Numbered from the stretch's first letter, positions 1 to 8,259 are shown. The stretch: 48,475 bases of DNA from Candidatus Firestoneibacteriota bacterium (GCA_903928075.1 CAIYPD010000045.1:1-48475), one strand, 5' to 3'. The notes: a model not told the origin generated them from the letters alone. Numbers and translations: made by a program.

Positions 1-201
1 AAAAGACTGGCGGACGACAATATCAAATACACTAAGGTAAGTCGAAAGCCAAACAAGATCGCTGTAATATATCAAATTAATAAACTTACATTGATTTTGT
101 TTAGTGCTTATCTCGCGATGTTGACGAATGTCGACATATTTATATCATTCATATCGAGAAAAGCTTTGCTTAGAATTTTGATCTTAGAATTTGTTTTATC
201 G
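1..201. other. No gene identified at left edge
   Basis: No convincing gene is visible here. One frame stays open from base 1 to about 249, but its predicted product matches no family I know and it runs into the antisense of the next gene, so I do not call it. The right part contains one arm of a 21-bp inverted repeat (152-172) whose partner lies beyond the nuclease gene. Confidence 0.5.
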
Positions 202-777
202 TTACTCGGTGGGGTTTATCGTCTTCTTGATTCCTGTATCTGTTTTTAACCGTGTGATTTCGTCCCGTATCCCGGCCGCTTCTTCATAATTTTCGCTCTC
301 GACCAGTTTAGTCAGCTTGTTTTGCAGGTCGTTGAGTTTAGTTGTCTTTTCGTCCATATTGTGCAAGGGGTGTGCAGCAACTCCTGACCCTGTAATTATA
401 TCCTCTGCAACCAGAATCGGGGCTTTAGACCGGAGGGCCACCGCGATTGCATCAGAAGGCCTGCTGTCTATATCTTTTTGAACACCGTTGGCCTCAACGG
501 TTATGGTTGCATAAAAAGTGTTGTCTTTGAGATAATTAATATTGACCTTAACTACAGTAGCATTAAGGTTATCAAGAATTATTTTAATAAGGTCGTGGGT
601 TCCCGGACGGGGTAGTTTGTTGTTTTCAAGCTCAAGGGCAATCGCCTGGGCTTCAAGCGGCCCGATATATATCGGAAGCCATTTGTTGTTAACCTCATCG
701 CGAAGAATTACCGCGAAAGCCCTTGTAATCGGGTCGGCTACTACACCTTGCACTGTGACCGGTACCATGTGTTCCAT
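202..777 (-). CDS. Bifunctional nuclease-family protein (DUF151/BFN) with UvrB/UvrC motif
   Basis: A protein of about 191 aa. The N-terminal two thirds is a bifunctional nuclease (DUF151) domain, recognisable from the start VPVTVQGVVADP, the segment LPIYIGPLEAQAIALELE and the signature SRPSDAIAVALRSKAPI. The last ~40 residues carry a UVR-like motif (LQNKLTKLVESENYEEAA) followed by a coiled helix. Fusions of BFN and UVR motifs are common in bacteria; the cellular role of bacterial members is poorly established, and nuclease activity is known mainly from plant and Thermotoga relatives. A longer frame extends to 870, but a near-consensus promoter lies inside that extension, with predicted +1 on the A of the ATG at 777. 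The start at 777 (MEHMVP) would therefore give a leaderless transcript; the ATG at 768, preceded by GGAA, is the alternative. Confidence 0.85.
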   Translation of the reverse strand: MEHMVPVTVQGVVADPITRAFAVILRDEVNNKWLPIYIGPLEAQAIALELENNKLPRPGTHDLIKIILDNLNATVVKVNINYLKDNTFYATITVEANGVQKDIDSRPSDAIAVALRSKAPILVAEDIITGSGVAAHPLHNMDEKTTKLNDLQNKLTKLVESENYEEAAGIRDEITRLKTDTGIKKTINPTE

Positions 778-783
778 TCTTGG

Positions 784-812
784 ATTATAAGACAAAAGGT
801 GTTGAAAGTCAA
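784..812 (-). promoter_or_regulatory. Sigma-70-type promoter of the DUF151 gene
   Basis: On the minus strand TTGACT (812-807) and TATAAT (789-784) are separated by exactly 17 bp. The expected transcription start, 7 nt past the -10 box, falls at 777, the A of a start codon. Confidence 0.7.
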
Positions 813-1059
813 ATGAAACAAGGTAAAAAGCGCATTTTATTTTGCCGGCGTTGAAATATTTACCTTTCAAAACAAAATAAGCAAAGCTTTTCTCGATAGG
901 AATAGTTATATGCCGGGATATCCATCGGGCTTTGGCCCATGGTAGTTTATTATTGAAACGCGCAGGGTGTTGTGCTAAACTTAAAACAGAATTTTGTGAG
1001 TGAGCACACAGAAAGTAGGCTAAAAAAAGATAATTTAAAAAGAAGCACGGGAGGTGTCT

Positions 1060-1506
1060 ATGAAGAAGTTAATTGGTGTAACACTGGTTTTTGCGCTTGC
1101 AGTTACCCTGACCGGATGCGGGGGCAGTAAATATCTGGAAAATGGTCAGCTGAAAAGTACTATTGATCAAACGAATGAACTCGATAAGTACATAATTGCC
1201 ATAGGTCTGGGAGCTCCGGCAAAAGATGCTACAGACTCCACTCAAAGAAAGGCCACCTCCAGAAATGCCGCTATTGTTGCAGCGCAGTATGATCTGGTTG
1301 GCAGGGTAAAAGGCGTAAAAATTGAAGGTGGTATCTCAATACAGAAAGCGATAGAAACGGATTCCAAGATCTCCGCCATTGTTAATGATTCTATCCTGGG
1401 CGCCGAAACGACTAAGACTGAATGGACGGCCGATGACGGCTGTGTTGTCACCATGCGCCTTGATAAAGATAAACTTGCCAAACAACTGAATGTAAAGTTA
1501 CAGTAA
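1060..1506 (+). CDS. Small exported lipoprotein, LPP20-like
   Basis: A 148-aa protein with a type II signal peptide: lysines, a hydrophobic stretch, then lipobox LTGC near residue 20, predicting lipidation and membrane anchoring. The mature part (TSRNAAIVAAQYDLVGRVKG and onwards) resembles the LPP20/FlgT-N style domain, in which residues of the form AAxxAAxxDL precede a beta-rich segment. No enzymatic residues are apparent. The ATG at 1060 is chosen because GGGAGG (1049-1054) sits 5 nt upstream; a GTG two codons earlier overlaps that Shine-Dalgarno. It is followed by a GC-rich hairpin and a second lipoprotein with a related domain, suggesting the two act together at the envelope. Function unknown. 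Confidence 0.75.
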   Translation: MKKLIGVTLVFALAVTLTGCGGSKYLENGQLKSTIDQTNELDKYIIAIGLGAPAKDATDSTQRKATSRNAAIVAAQYDLVGRVKGVKIEGGISIQKAIETDSKISAIVNDSILGAETTKTEWTADDGCVVTMRLDKDKLAKQLNVKLQ

Positions 1507-1559
1507 AATATTTGCCCTCTGCAAAATAGTTTTCTGCGGAGAGCCGGACTGTTTTTAAG

Positions 1560-1590
1560 CCGCCGGCCGGTTTTTACTGACCGGCGGTTT
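1560..1590 (+). terminator. GC-rich hairpin between two lipoprotein genes
   Basis: CCGCCGG (1560-1566) pairs with CCGGCGG (1581-1587), then TTT and an A/T-rich run. The T tract is short, so this may be a weak terminator or an mRNA-processing hairpin that partially uncouples the two genes. Confidence 0.45.
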
Positions 1591-1615
1591 AGTTTCTGCG
1601 TTACATGGAGTTGAT

Positions 1616-2788
1616 ATGTCAAAAATATTGGTTGCTCTCGGGATTTGTTTGGTTCTTGCCGGTTGCGGTGGCACCAGGCCGGCGGTGCTGCCTTCTACTC
1701 CTGCTGCGGTAGATGAGAAAGAGGTTCTTGTAGAAGTTGAAGCCGAAAGCCTTATTGCTCCGGTAAAGGATAATATTCTTGCAACCAGAGAGCAGGGGAT
1801 AGAAGCCGCAAAAAGAGCCGCTATTGAAAAAGCAATAGGTGTGTGGGTTACCGGTCAACAGATAGTTCAGCAGGCCGCTTTGATAGAGGAAAAGATATTT
1901 TCAAAAGTCGGGGGCTACATTAAGGATTATAAGGTCCTTTCCTCCGGCCCCGACGGCGAGTTCTATAAGACCAAACTCTGGGCCAGCGTAAAACAGGCGG
2001 ATATCAGGAAACAGATAAATGATCTGGGCCTACTTATACAGACTAATACGGTTAACAATCCCCGGGTTGTAGTGCTTGTTGAGGAGTATATTAACGGTAA
2101 GCCGGTAGCAACTCAGACTGCCGCTACCATAATTATGAGCGAGCTTATTGACAAAAACTATAAAGTGGTGGACCAGGAGCAGATTGATAAGATTAAGAAA
2201 GATGATAGTATGCTTGCGGCCTTGAAAGGCGATGAAAAAGCAGCCGCGCAGATAGCCCGGAAATTTGACGCCGATATTGCGGTGGTAGGAAAAGTTACTT
2301 CAACGGTAAAACCTAATCCCTCGGAGTATCTTAAAGAAACGATGCTTTCAAATACGGTATTGAACCTGAGAGTGGTAAAGACCACCACAGGTGATTCGCT
2401 TTATGCTGTTTACAAGAACGCGGATCTTTGGGACTTTTCCGGGGAAGCTGCCTCCTCGAAGGCCACGGCAAGAGTTGCGGAGCAAGCCTCCAAGGAACTG
2501 GCCGGGACAATTGCCGCAAAGCTCTATGAAAGTGTTTCTGTGCTTATTACGGTGAGCGGGATTATGAATCTTAATAAACTGGAAGATTTTAGAAAAACAG
2601 TCAGATATTTAGACGGTGTTTCCGATGCCAGAAACAGGGACTTTGTCGAAGGTTCTGCCCGTATCGAATTGACTCTGAAATACGGAAATGCCCAGTTAAT
2701 AGCCGCAAAACTGGAAACTCTAAAAGATTGGTCAATAAAAGTTACCGAAGTAAGCGGGCATATGATAAATTGTACGGTGACGAAGTAG
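1616..2788 (+). CDS. Exported lipoprotein, FlgT/LPP20-like
   Basis: A 390-aa lipoprotein with lipobox LAGC at about residues 13-16. Residues ~45-145 (beginning REQGIEAAKRAAIEKAIG) resemble the N-terminal domain of FlgT and LPP20 proteins. The middle (~150-290: VVVLVEEY, then DADIAVVGKVTST) resembles the FlgT-M/CsgG-like fold that senses or assembles at the outer membrane. The C-terminal ~90 residues form a beta/alpha repeat. In polar-flagellated bacteria FlgT belongs to the H ring, but no flagellar gene is nearby, so a flagellar role is not supported; a general envelope scaffold is more likely. The start is the ATG at 1616 with GGAG 5 nt upstream. It lies downstream of a smaller lipoprotein sharing the same domain style. 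Confidence 0.7.
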   Translation: MSKILVALGICLVLAGCGGTRPAVLPSTPAAVDEKEVLVEVEAESLIAPVKDNILATREQGIEAAKRAAIEKAIGVWVTGQQIVQQAALIEEKIFSKVGGYIKDYKVLSSGPDGEFYKTKLWASVKQADIRKQINDLGLLIQTNTVNNPRVVVLVEEYINGKPVATQTAATIIMSELIDKNYKVVDQEQIDKIKKDDSMLAALKGDEKAAAQIARKFDADIAVVGKVTSTVKPNPSEYLKETMLSNTVLNLRVVKTTTGDSLYAVYKNADLWDFSGEAASSKATARVAEQASKELAGTIAAKLYESVSVLITVSGIMNLNKLEDFRKTVRYLDGVSDARNRDFVEGSARIELTLKYGNAQLIAAKLETLKDWSIKVTEVSGHMINCTVTK

Positions 2789-2825
2789 AAAGGTTGCCGA
2801 AAAATTAATTGTACTGTGTCAGCGT

Positions 2826-2880
2826 CCACCTGCGGTGAGATCCCGCTGCAGGCGGAGAATCTTTCAAAGAAAAGGACGAG
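2826..2880. repeat. Dispersed intergenic element, GAGATC/CCGCC type
   Basis: An imperfect hairpin (CCACCTGC pairing with GCAGGCGG) around a GAGATC core, followed by an A-rich stretch ending in a Shine-Dalgarno-like AAGGA. Related segments occur at 7648-7691, 19890-19953 and, more degenerate, 37443-37500. Confidence 0.45.
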
Positions 2881-2884
2881 AAAA

Positions 2885-3127
2885 ATGAGTGAACCGAAAA
2901 ATATTAAAGAAGTTCATGAACTGCTTCGCAGGATGCAGGACACCAAGAAAGTTGATCCCGATGAAGTGGCCTATTATCTAAAAAAAGCCATTACAAAAAA
3001 AGACAGCCATGGGGTCTGGATTAAAAAAGAAGAAGCGGGCAAAGAGGAAACGCTCTCTGTTGTCCGGGTGGAATTTGATAAAGAGCTGGTAGCACTGCGT
3101 CTTAACGGTAAGAAAAAAGGAAGATAG
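2885..3127 (+). CDS. Small hypothetical protein, 80 aa
   Basis: An 80-aa charged protein with no signal peptide or membrane segment. The first half is helical (VHELLRRMQDTKKVD); the second looks like a small beta sheet (LSVVRVEFDKELVALRLNG) ending in a lysine-rich tail. I do not recognise a family. The frame extends upstream to 2816 but that stretch is the repeat element; the ATG at 2885 has AAGGA about 9 nt upstream. No partner is implied by the flanking genes. Confidence 0.55.
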   Translation: MSEPKNIKEVHELLRRMQDTKKVDPDEVAYYLKKAITKKDSHGVWIKKEEAGKEETLSVVRVEFDKELVALRLNGKKKGR

Positions 3128-3187
3128 GGCTTGCTCCGCTAAACTACGCCGCTTTTGTATTTCCCTTCACTTTACTGTATTTTCTGC

Positions 3188-3215
3188 TTGACCTTTCCTT
3201 GTTTTCTGGTAGACT
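3188..3215 (+). promoter_or_regulatory. Putative promoter of the secreted-protein operon
   Basis: TTGACC (3188-3193) and TAGACT (3210-3215) with a 16-bp spacer and an extended -10 TG one base before the hexamer. It lies about 190 bp upstream of the first gene, with a nonamer repeat array between. Confidence 0.45.
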
Positions 3216-3333
3216 ATGTATATTCACTTAGGGGTGAAAGAAAAACAAACTCAAAACACTACTCCTCCAAAATGATCGGAGCGTGACAATTATTTAATTT
3301 AAAACTATGGTTTGTTAAACTCTAAATTTAAAA

Positions 3334-3378
3334 CTTTTTGACCTTACGAACCTCGCAGACCTTGCGACATTAGGGACA
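3334..3378 (-). repeat. Nonamer repeat array, reverse orientation
   Basis: Five consecutive 9-bp degenerate units, read on the minus strand as the GTYYRYAAG type (for example GTTCGTAAG and GTCTGCGAG). It is the same unit type as the arrays at 28433, 34611 and 37328, but inverted relative to the downstream gene, and lies in its 5' leader. Confidence 0.6.
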
Positions 3379-3403
3379 GGTATTTTGGTAAAGGGGTGTG
3401 TCC

Positions 3404-5056
3404 GTGAAAAAAGTATTATTATTCCCATTCCTGTTTGTATTGGAAACAATGGCTTTAACGGGTTGGACGGATCCTGTCCCGGTGACCGCCGCCTTTGGCG
3501 CAATTCAGGAATTTGCTTTTTCTATCGCTCCCGATAACGGCCGCGGTTTATTTTCCTATGCCGGAAATGGGGGGAGCGGCGTGAATGGTATCTATTTTAA
3601 AGACAGTGTCTTAGACTATCTGACCTGGTCGAAATATTCTTTTCTTTCCACGGAAAACAACGAAGCACTCTCCCCCGCCGTAACCGGACTAAATAATTAC
3701 AACTACACCTCCTGGCTCGATAATAACTCCGGAATATACCGTCTGCTTTTCAGACGGGATTTGGGAAGTACAAGGGAGCTTAGCGGCGGCGGGAACTGCA
3801 CCTCTTTAAATATCTTTGCCGGTGCGAATAACTGCGTGCATGCCGTATGGTCGGAAGGAGGCGTAATTTACTACAGGAAAGGCTTTAATAACGGAGCAAA
3901 CTGGTCTGATATAAAGTCCGTTAGCGGTCTGTTAGCCGACAGGCCCTGTATATATGAAACCGGCGGAAAACTGCTTTTGCTCTGGGAGGCCGGTGCGCCG
4001 GCGATTTTAAGGTTTTCTTTAAGCAGTGATGCAGGCGTTACCTGGAGTGCGGAAGAAAACTTTTCATCTCCGGGCATTACCGCACTCTCCGGAGCCGCGG
4101 CTTCGGCCGGTGCGGTATATACCGTCTGGGAGCAGGCAAATAAAATATATTTCAGAAAATATAGTTCTTCCGGCTGGGAGATGGAAAAAACGGTCTCGTC
4201 AAATACGGCAGGCAGCGCGAAATATCCGGCTGTGGCAGGGGAGGACGGGGGCGGGATCAATGTTTTTTGGACGGATAACCGTACCGGAGATTTCCGGATT
4301 TATTATTCCGCAAGCCGTGATTCAGGAATGACCTTTGCGCCGGAGACGGAGCTGGGCGTTTTGCCCGCAGCCGGCAGGCTGGTAGCCGCTTCCTATAAAA
4401 ACAATATTCACCTTTTCTGGAAAGCAGCAGGGCAAATATATTTTCGTATTAAAGACGATACGGCTCCGTTAGCGGTGCAAATATCCAGTCCCACCCATAC
4501 CCAAAACGGGGCCGGCAGTAATAATAACTGCCCGGTATTTAATTTTGCGGCATTTGACAATGAGGGCGGGACGGGAATAAAGGGCTTCAGTTTTACTTTT
4601 GATAAAGAACCTCTGACCCGGCCGGATTCTTCGATAAATTTAGCGCAAACTTCTGTTAGTTTTCCCCGGACAGAAAATGGCAAATGGTATTTGCATGTAA
4701 GTGTTTCAGATGCCCTCGGGAATTGGAGTAGTCCGGCGCATTATGGGATTACTGTCAATAATAGCTCCTTGTTACCGGGGAGCGAGGCCTGGTGTTTTCC
4801 TAATCCGGTGCAGAGCAGTAATCCGAAAATAAGGTATTTTGTGCCTGAAGCGGCAACTATCTATCTGACCATTTTTAACGAGGCCGGGGAGAGTGTTTTG
4901 CTCAAGACAAAAGATGCTCTTGCCGGAATCAATGAAATTGACAATCTGGAAACAGCGAACTGGGCGAATGGGGTATATTTTTACAGAATAAAGGCAGTAA
5001 GCACAGCTACCGGTCGTTCCGCGCAGCTTGTAAAAAAAATGGTGCTGCTTCGATGA
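3404..5056 (+). CDS. Large secreted protein with BNR/sialidase-like repeats and C-terminal sorting domain
   Basis: About 550 aa. An N-terminal signal peptide is followed by a repeated beta-rich region (~25-350) of the kind seen in BNR/sialidase-like propellers, with recurring S-x-D-x-G-x-T-W-like blocks such as SSDAGVTWSAEENF and SRDSGMTFAPETEL. A Big/FN3-like domain spans ~370-455. The last ~85 residues (from WCFPNPVQ, then GVYFYRIKA, ending in a basic KKMVLLR tail) match the FlgD-Ig/type IX secretion C-terminal sorting domain style. Sialidase active-site residues were not identified, so an adhesive or binding role is as likely as an enzymatic one. GTG at 3404 is preferred because AAGGGG lies 7 nt upstream; GTG 3398 would overlap it. 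Its stop overlaps the next start (ATGA). Confidence 0.7.
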   Translation: MKKVLLFPFLFVLETMALTGWTDPVPVTAAFGAIQEFAFSIAPDNGRGLFSYAGNGGSGVNGIYFKDSVLDYLTWSKYSFLSTENNEALSPAVTGLNNYNYTSWLDNNSGIYRLLFRRDLGSTRELSGGGNCTSLNIFAGANNCVHAVWSEGGVIYYRKGFNNGANWSDIKSVSGLLADRPCIYETGGKLLLLWEAGAPAILRFSLSSDAGVTWSAEENFSSPGITALSGAAASAGAVYTVWEQANKIYFRKYSSSGWEMEKTVSSNTAGSAKYPAVAGEDGGGINVFWTDNRTGDFRIYYSASRDSGMTFAPETELGVLPAAGRLVAASYKNNIHLFWKAAGQIYFRIKDDTAPLAVQISSPTHTQNGAGSNNNCPVFNFAAFDNEGGTGIKGFSFTFDKEPLTRPDSSINLAQTSVSFPRTENGKWYLHVSVSDALGNWSSPAHYGITVNNSSLLPGSEAWCFPNPVQSSNPKIRYFVPEAATIYLTIFNEAGESVLLKTKDALAGINEIDNLETANWANGVYFYRIKAVSTATGRSAQLVKKMVLLR

Positions 5057-6741
5057 AAATAAAAAAAATAGGTTTGTTATTTGTATTTATCTTATTTATT
5101 CCTCTGTACGCGAATTATAGTTCTGCCAGTTTTATTATTTCTTTTGAAGGAAACAGCGGCGGGCGGCTCTATGCAGCGGCTTCCGCAAATTATCTCCTTG
5201 ACGGCAGCACAGGAGAAAATTCAGGGAATTCCGTTTCCCCGGATTTTGAAGTAAACAGTGGCTGGTACTATACTGTTAGTTCAGACGATGTGCCTCCTGA
5301 GGCCGTGAGCGGGATTTTTGCGGTTACTCTCGCCGGCGGAAATATAAAAATATCCTGGGCAGCCGTAATAGATAAAGAATCCTTTACGAGGGCCTATCGT
5401 GTTTACCGTTCAGTAAAACAAAATGACGAAGGTTTGTTGCTGGCACAAACGGAAAGCCTCGAATACACGGATGTAGCAGGTCTCATATTCGGAATAAACT
5501 ACTATTACAGGGTAAAATCGGTTGATATGGCGGGCAATCCGAGTATAACCGGAAATCTTGTAATTACTGCTCTTTCCGGGAGTTTAAGTACATCCGTCAC
5601 CGCTCTGCTTGTAAACTCGAAGCAGGGTGGCAGGCTTGACCTCTCCTGGCCGGCCGTTTCCGGCATTACAAGTTACCGTATTTACAGATCAACGGCGGCA
5701 GGAGATAAAGGAGTCCGGGTCAGTACGGTCAACGCCCCGAACTGTTCTTTATCGGAGACGATAGGCAGCGGGCTTTTTGATGCCGTAAGGTATTTTTATA
5801 CGGCCCAGGGTGTTGATGCGGACGGAAATGAGCAGCAGCAGGGGAATAACCAGGGTTCTGCCGTTTGTGACGCTTCCGGTCCTGCTATGCCGGCAGTTTT
5901 TTCAGTCACACATCCGGATTCTGCAGTGAGTACGGATAATTGCCCCGGCTTTTTTTGGGCGGAGGTTGAAGATTTCAAAGCGCCTGCCGGCGGTGCAACC
6001 GGAGTAAGGGGTTATTATTATTGTTTAAGCCGGAATTCTGCGGAAATTTTCGGGGCAAACTGGATTTTTATTAACGAACTCTCGGTCAGCTTTAAAAATA
6101 TTTTAGACGGAGATTGGTTCTTTTATGTACTTGCAATGGACCGGGCGGACAATATAAGCTCTGTGGTTTTCAGGAAAATTGTTATTAAAACCACCGGAAG
6201 TGTAAGCGGGTGTCTGACGGATTCTGAGGGCAGAACATTTTTAAAAGACAGCCGTGTTGACCTGCTCAGTAGCTTAGTAGCCGTAAGAAAAAGCCGGACC
6301 GATTTAGCGGGAAATTATAGTTTTGCGGAGGTGCCTTTCGGAAATTACAGGCTAAGAATATATAAAGCCGGCTATAATCCTCTTGATTCAGAAGAGTTTA
6401 CACTTTCAAAAAGCCAGACCCTGGTGCTCCTGAATAAAACAGTTTCTGCCGTTTTAAACATAGGAGTTGAGGGCGTCGCGGTTTATCCCAATCCCTGCCG
6501 GACAAGCCTGCTTACTTTTGTTTATAAAGTTGAGGCCCCGGCAAAAGTATTTATAGACATTTATGATGCTTCGGGCTGCCATGTAGCCGGTATACAGGAA
6601 TTTCAGGCGCTGACCGGTTTTAGGGAGACGAGATGGGATGCTTCCGGTATGCTTTCCGGGGTATATTTTTACATCGTAAAACTTGAGACGGGCGGGAATA
6701 TTTTCAGGTTTCCTGTTAAAAAATTTTCATTGATAAGGTAG
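5053..6741 (+). CDS. Large secreted protein with FN3 domains, carboxypeptidase-regulatory-like domain and sorting domain
   Basis: 562 aa with a signal peptide (MKIKKIGLLFVFILF). Two fibronectin type III-like domains follow (~75-170 and ~180-275; segments YYYRVKSVDMAGN and RYFYTAQGVDADGN), then a further Ig-like module (~285-380), a carboxypeptidase-regulatory-like domain (~385-460, GNYSFAEVPFGNYRLRIYK) and a C-terminal sorting domain (~475-562, starting VYPNPCR, with GVYFYIVKL and a basic tail). It overlaps the preceding gene by 4 nt and is followed 6 nt later by the PorV/PorQ-like gene, so the three are probably co-expressed. The domains indicate a surface or secreted structural/adhesion protein; no catalytic site was recognised. 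Confidence 0.7.
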   Translation: MKIKKIGLLFVFILFIPLYANYSSASFIISFEGNSGGRLYAAASANYLLDGSTGENSGNSVSPDFEVNSGWYYTVSSDDVPPEAVSGIFAVTLAGGNIKISWAAVIDKESFTRAYRVYRSVKQNDEGLLLAQTESLEYTDVAGLIFGINYYYRVKSVDMAGNPSITGNLVITALSGSLSTSVTALLVNSKQGGRLDLSWPAVSGITSYRIYRSTAAGDKGVRVSTVNAPNCSLSETIGSGLFDAVRYFYTAQGVDADGNEQQQGNNQGSAVCDASGPAMPAVFSVTHPDSAVSTDNCPGFFWAEVEDFKAPAGGATGVRGYYYCLSRNSAEIFGANWIFINELSVSFKNILDGDWFFYVLAMDRADNISSVVFRKIVIKTTGSVSGCLTDSEGRTFLKDSRVDLLSSLVAVRKSRTDLAGNYSFAEVPFGNYRLRIYKAGYNPLDSEEFTLSKSQTLVLLNKTVSAVLNIGVEGVAVYPNPCRTSLLTFVYKVEAPAKVFIDIYDASGCHVAGIQEFQALTGFRETRWDASGMLSGVYFYIVKLETGGNIFRFPVKKFSLIR

Positions 6742-6747
6742 GCCGGG

Positions 6748-7629
6748 ATGTTTGTTAAGTCTGTTTTACTTGTTATGGTTTTAGCTTTGCCGGTTCTGAC
6801 GGAAAATTCTTCTGCCTTTGCTTTTCTTTCAAGCGGGGCCGGCGCAAGAGCCCTTGGCATGGGCGGTGCTTTTACGGCCGTTGCCGAAGATGCCTCAGCC
6901 CTATACTGGAACCCGGCGGGTTTGGCTGGCCCGGATATTTATACGACTCATTTTACCGGGATGTTTGTGAATATGGATTATGACAGGCTTCTTGGCTTTG
7001 CAGGAATCTATGAAAGAATGGAAAACGGCGCGGGCTCCGTAGGCCTCAGCCTGAATTATTTCCACACCGGAAAAATAGACGGCCGGGACGCTTTAGGTAC
7101 GGCTGCTAATGAGTTTGAATACAATACGGGCGTATTTTCCGTAAGTTACGCCAATGTTTTTGCGGATAACTTCAGAGGCGGAATTAGTCTCAAATATTAT
7201 TATGCTTCGGCTCTTGAGTCCGCAGGTAAAGGCTTTGGCGCGGATATCGGTTTGCTCTTTAAGCCTTTGGGGCCGTATTTTTCGGCAGGAGTTGCAATAA
7301 AGAATATAAATACCGGGATAAAGTGGAATTCCGGCCGTACCGACTATGTCAAGACGACTCTGACTCTGGCAGCGGCGCAGAGTGTCATCTACGAGAGGCT
7401 TCTTTTTGCTTTTGAGGCGGAGAGTGGCACGGATTGGGACCTGAAATACCGGGCCGGCGGAGAATATATATTTAATAGTACCTTCGCGCTGCGTCTCGGG
7501 CTAAATCAAGGGGATATTGCAACAGGTTTCGGATTAACTTATCAGAATTATAAGATAGATTATTCTTTTTCACTGGATAACGACGGCTTTGCCGATCTTC
7601 ATAGATTTTCTTTTTCTGCGGGATTTTAG
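6748..7629 (+). CDS. PorV/PorQ-family outer-membrane beta-barrel protein
   Basis: 293 aa: signal peptide, then the family hallmark GAGARALGMGGAFTAVAEDA and YWNPAGLAG, followed by alternating beta strands ending in an aromatic residue (FSFSAGF), as in outer-membrane barrels. In Bacteroidota PorV shuttles type IX cargo to the attachment complex. Here it directly follows two genes whose products carry type-IX-like sorting domains, which supports a cargo-attachment role in this organism, although the family also includes FadL-like proteins of unknown function. Hairpin-containing repeat sequence follows the stop. Confidence 0.8.
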   Translation: MFVKSVLLVMVLALPVLTENSSAFAFLSSGAGARALGMGGAFTAVAEDASALYWNPAGLAGPDIYTTHFTGMFVNMDYDRLLGFAGIYERMENGAGSVGLSLNYFHTGKIDGRDALGTAANEFEYNTGVFSVSYANVFADNFRGGISLKYYYASALESAGKGFGADIGLLFKPLGPYFSAGVAIKNINTGIKWNSGRTDYVKTTLTLAAAQSVIYERLLFAFEAESGTDWDLKYRAGGEYIFNSTFALRLGLNQGDIATGFGLTYQNYKIDYSFSLDNDGFADLHRFSFSAGF

Positions 7630-7647
7630 CCGAAACAGCCGGCTGAT

Positions 7648-7691
7648 GATCCGCCTTAGGGCGAGATCTCTCCAAAGTTATTCTTTGGAGG
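7648..7691. repeat. GAGATC-type intergenic element with perfect hairpin
   Basis: TCCGCC and GCGAGATCTC precede an 8-bp perfect stem (7670-7677 with 7683-7690, loop TTATT). No T run follows, so it is not a standard terminator on the plus strand. Related to 2826-2880 and 19890-19953. Confidence 0.5.
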
Positions 7692-7792
7692 ACACAGATG
7701 AATCAAAGACACACTGAATTACGACTTCTATATAGGTCCAGCCGGAGTCGGCTCGGATAAAACTATCTTAATCCACACCCTAATACATTCCT

Positions 7793-7822
7793 GTGGCATA
7801 ATATGGAAAAAAGAGTTATAAT
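7793..7822 (+). promoter_or_regulatory. Putative promoter of the small membrane-protein genes
   Basis: TATAAT at 7817-7822 with a weak -35 (GTGGCA, 7793-7798) at 18 bp. It lies about 33 bp upstream of the first start codon. Confidence 0.4.
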
Positions 7823-7854
7823 TCTGATAATTCAAAATAACAGGGAGGAGAAAA

Positions 7855-8232
7855 ATGGAGAATATTTCATCGAACATGGCCGGGGGAATGATGGCTATGA
7901 TAGGCGCTTTTTTTGTGGTTTTTCTTTTATTCGTAACGGCATTTTACATTTTTTTCTCTATTTGCCTGCAGACAATTGCAAAAAAGACAAATACTGAAAA
8001 CGCCTGGCTTGCCTGGATTCCGGTTGCCAATATATTTTTAATGGCAAGTATAGCAAAAAAACCCGTCATATGGGCAATACTTTGCCTTATCCCTATTATC
8101 AATATAGTGGCCTTCATTTTCTTAGGAATAGGCATAGCCGAAGCAAGAGGGAAAGAAAGTTGGCTTGGTATTTTAATGATAATTCCCGGTATTAATTTAG
8201 TAGTGCTCGGGTATCTTGCTTTTTCAAAATAA
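7855..8232 (+). CDS. Small integral membrane protein, DUF5684-like
   Basis: 125 aa with three to four hydrophobic helices (~15-40, ~60-80, ~85-97, ~103-120). The segment WLAWIPVANIFLM and the later IIPGINLVVLGYLAFSK match the pattern of DUF5684-type membrane proteins, with the internally repeated W-x-A-x-IP-x-xN motif. No function is known for the group. GGGAGG 6 nt before the ATG gives a strong start. It is followed at 27 bp by a DUF2062 gene, probably in the same transcript. Confidence 0.65.
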   Translation: MENISSNMAGGMMAMIGAFFVVFLLFVTAFYIFFSICLQTIAKKTNTENAWLAWIPVANIFLMASIAKKPVIWAILCLIPIINIVAFIFLGIGIAEARGKESWLGILMIIPGINLVVLGYLAFSK

Positions 8233-8259
8233 TTGTTAGCCGTATAGACACAGGGAGAA

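Larger units (their letters stand above)
152..898. repeat. 21-bp inverted repeat flanking the DUF151 gene
   Basis: Bases 152-172 and 878-898 are exact reverse complements over 21 bp; each arm holds the core AAAGCTTT. The two arms bracket the whole nuclease-family gene and its promoter. A near copy of the right arm (27 of 28 bases over a longer stretch) occurs at about 24415-24442, so this is a dispersed element and not only a local hairpin. Confidence 0.75.

Noticed and set aside
1-249. C-terminal end of an upstream gene
   Set aside because: Open frame but no recognisable protein, and it overlaps the nuclease gene antisense.
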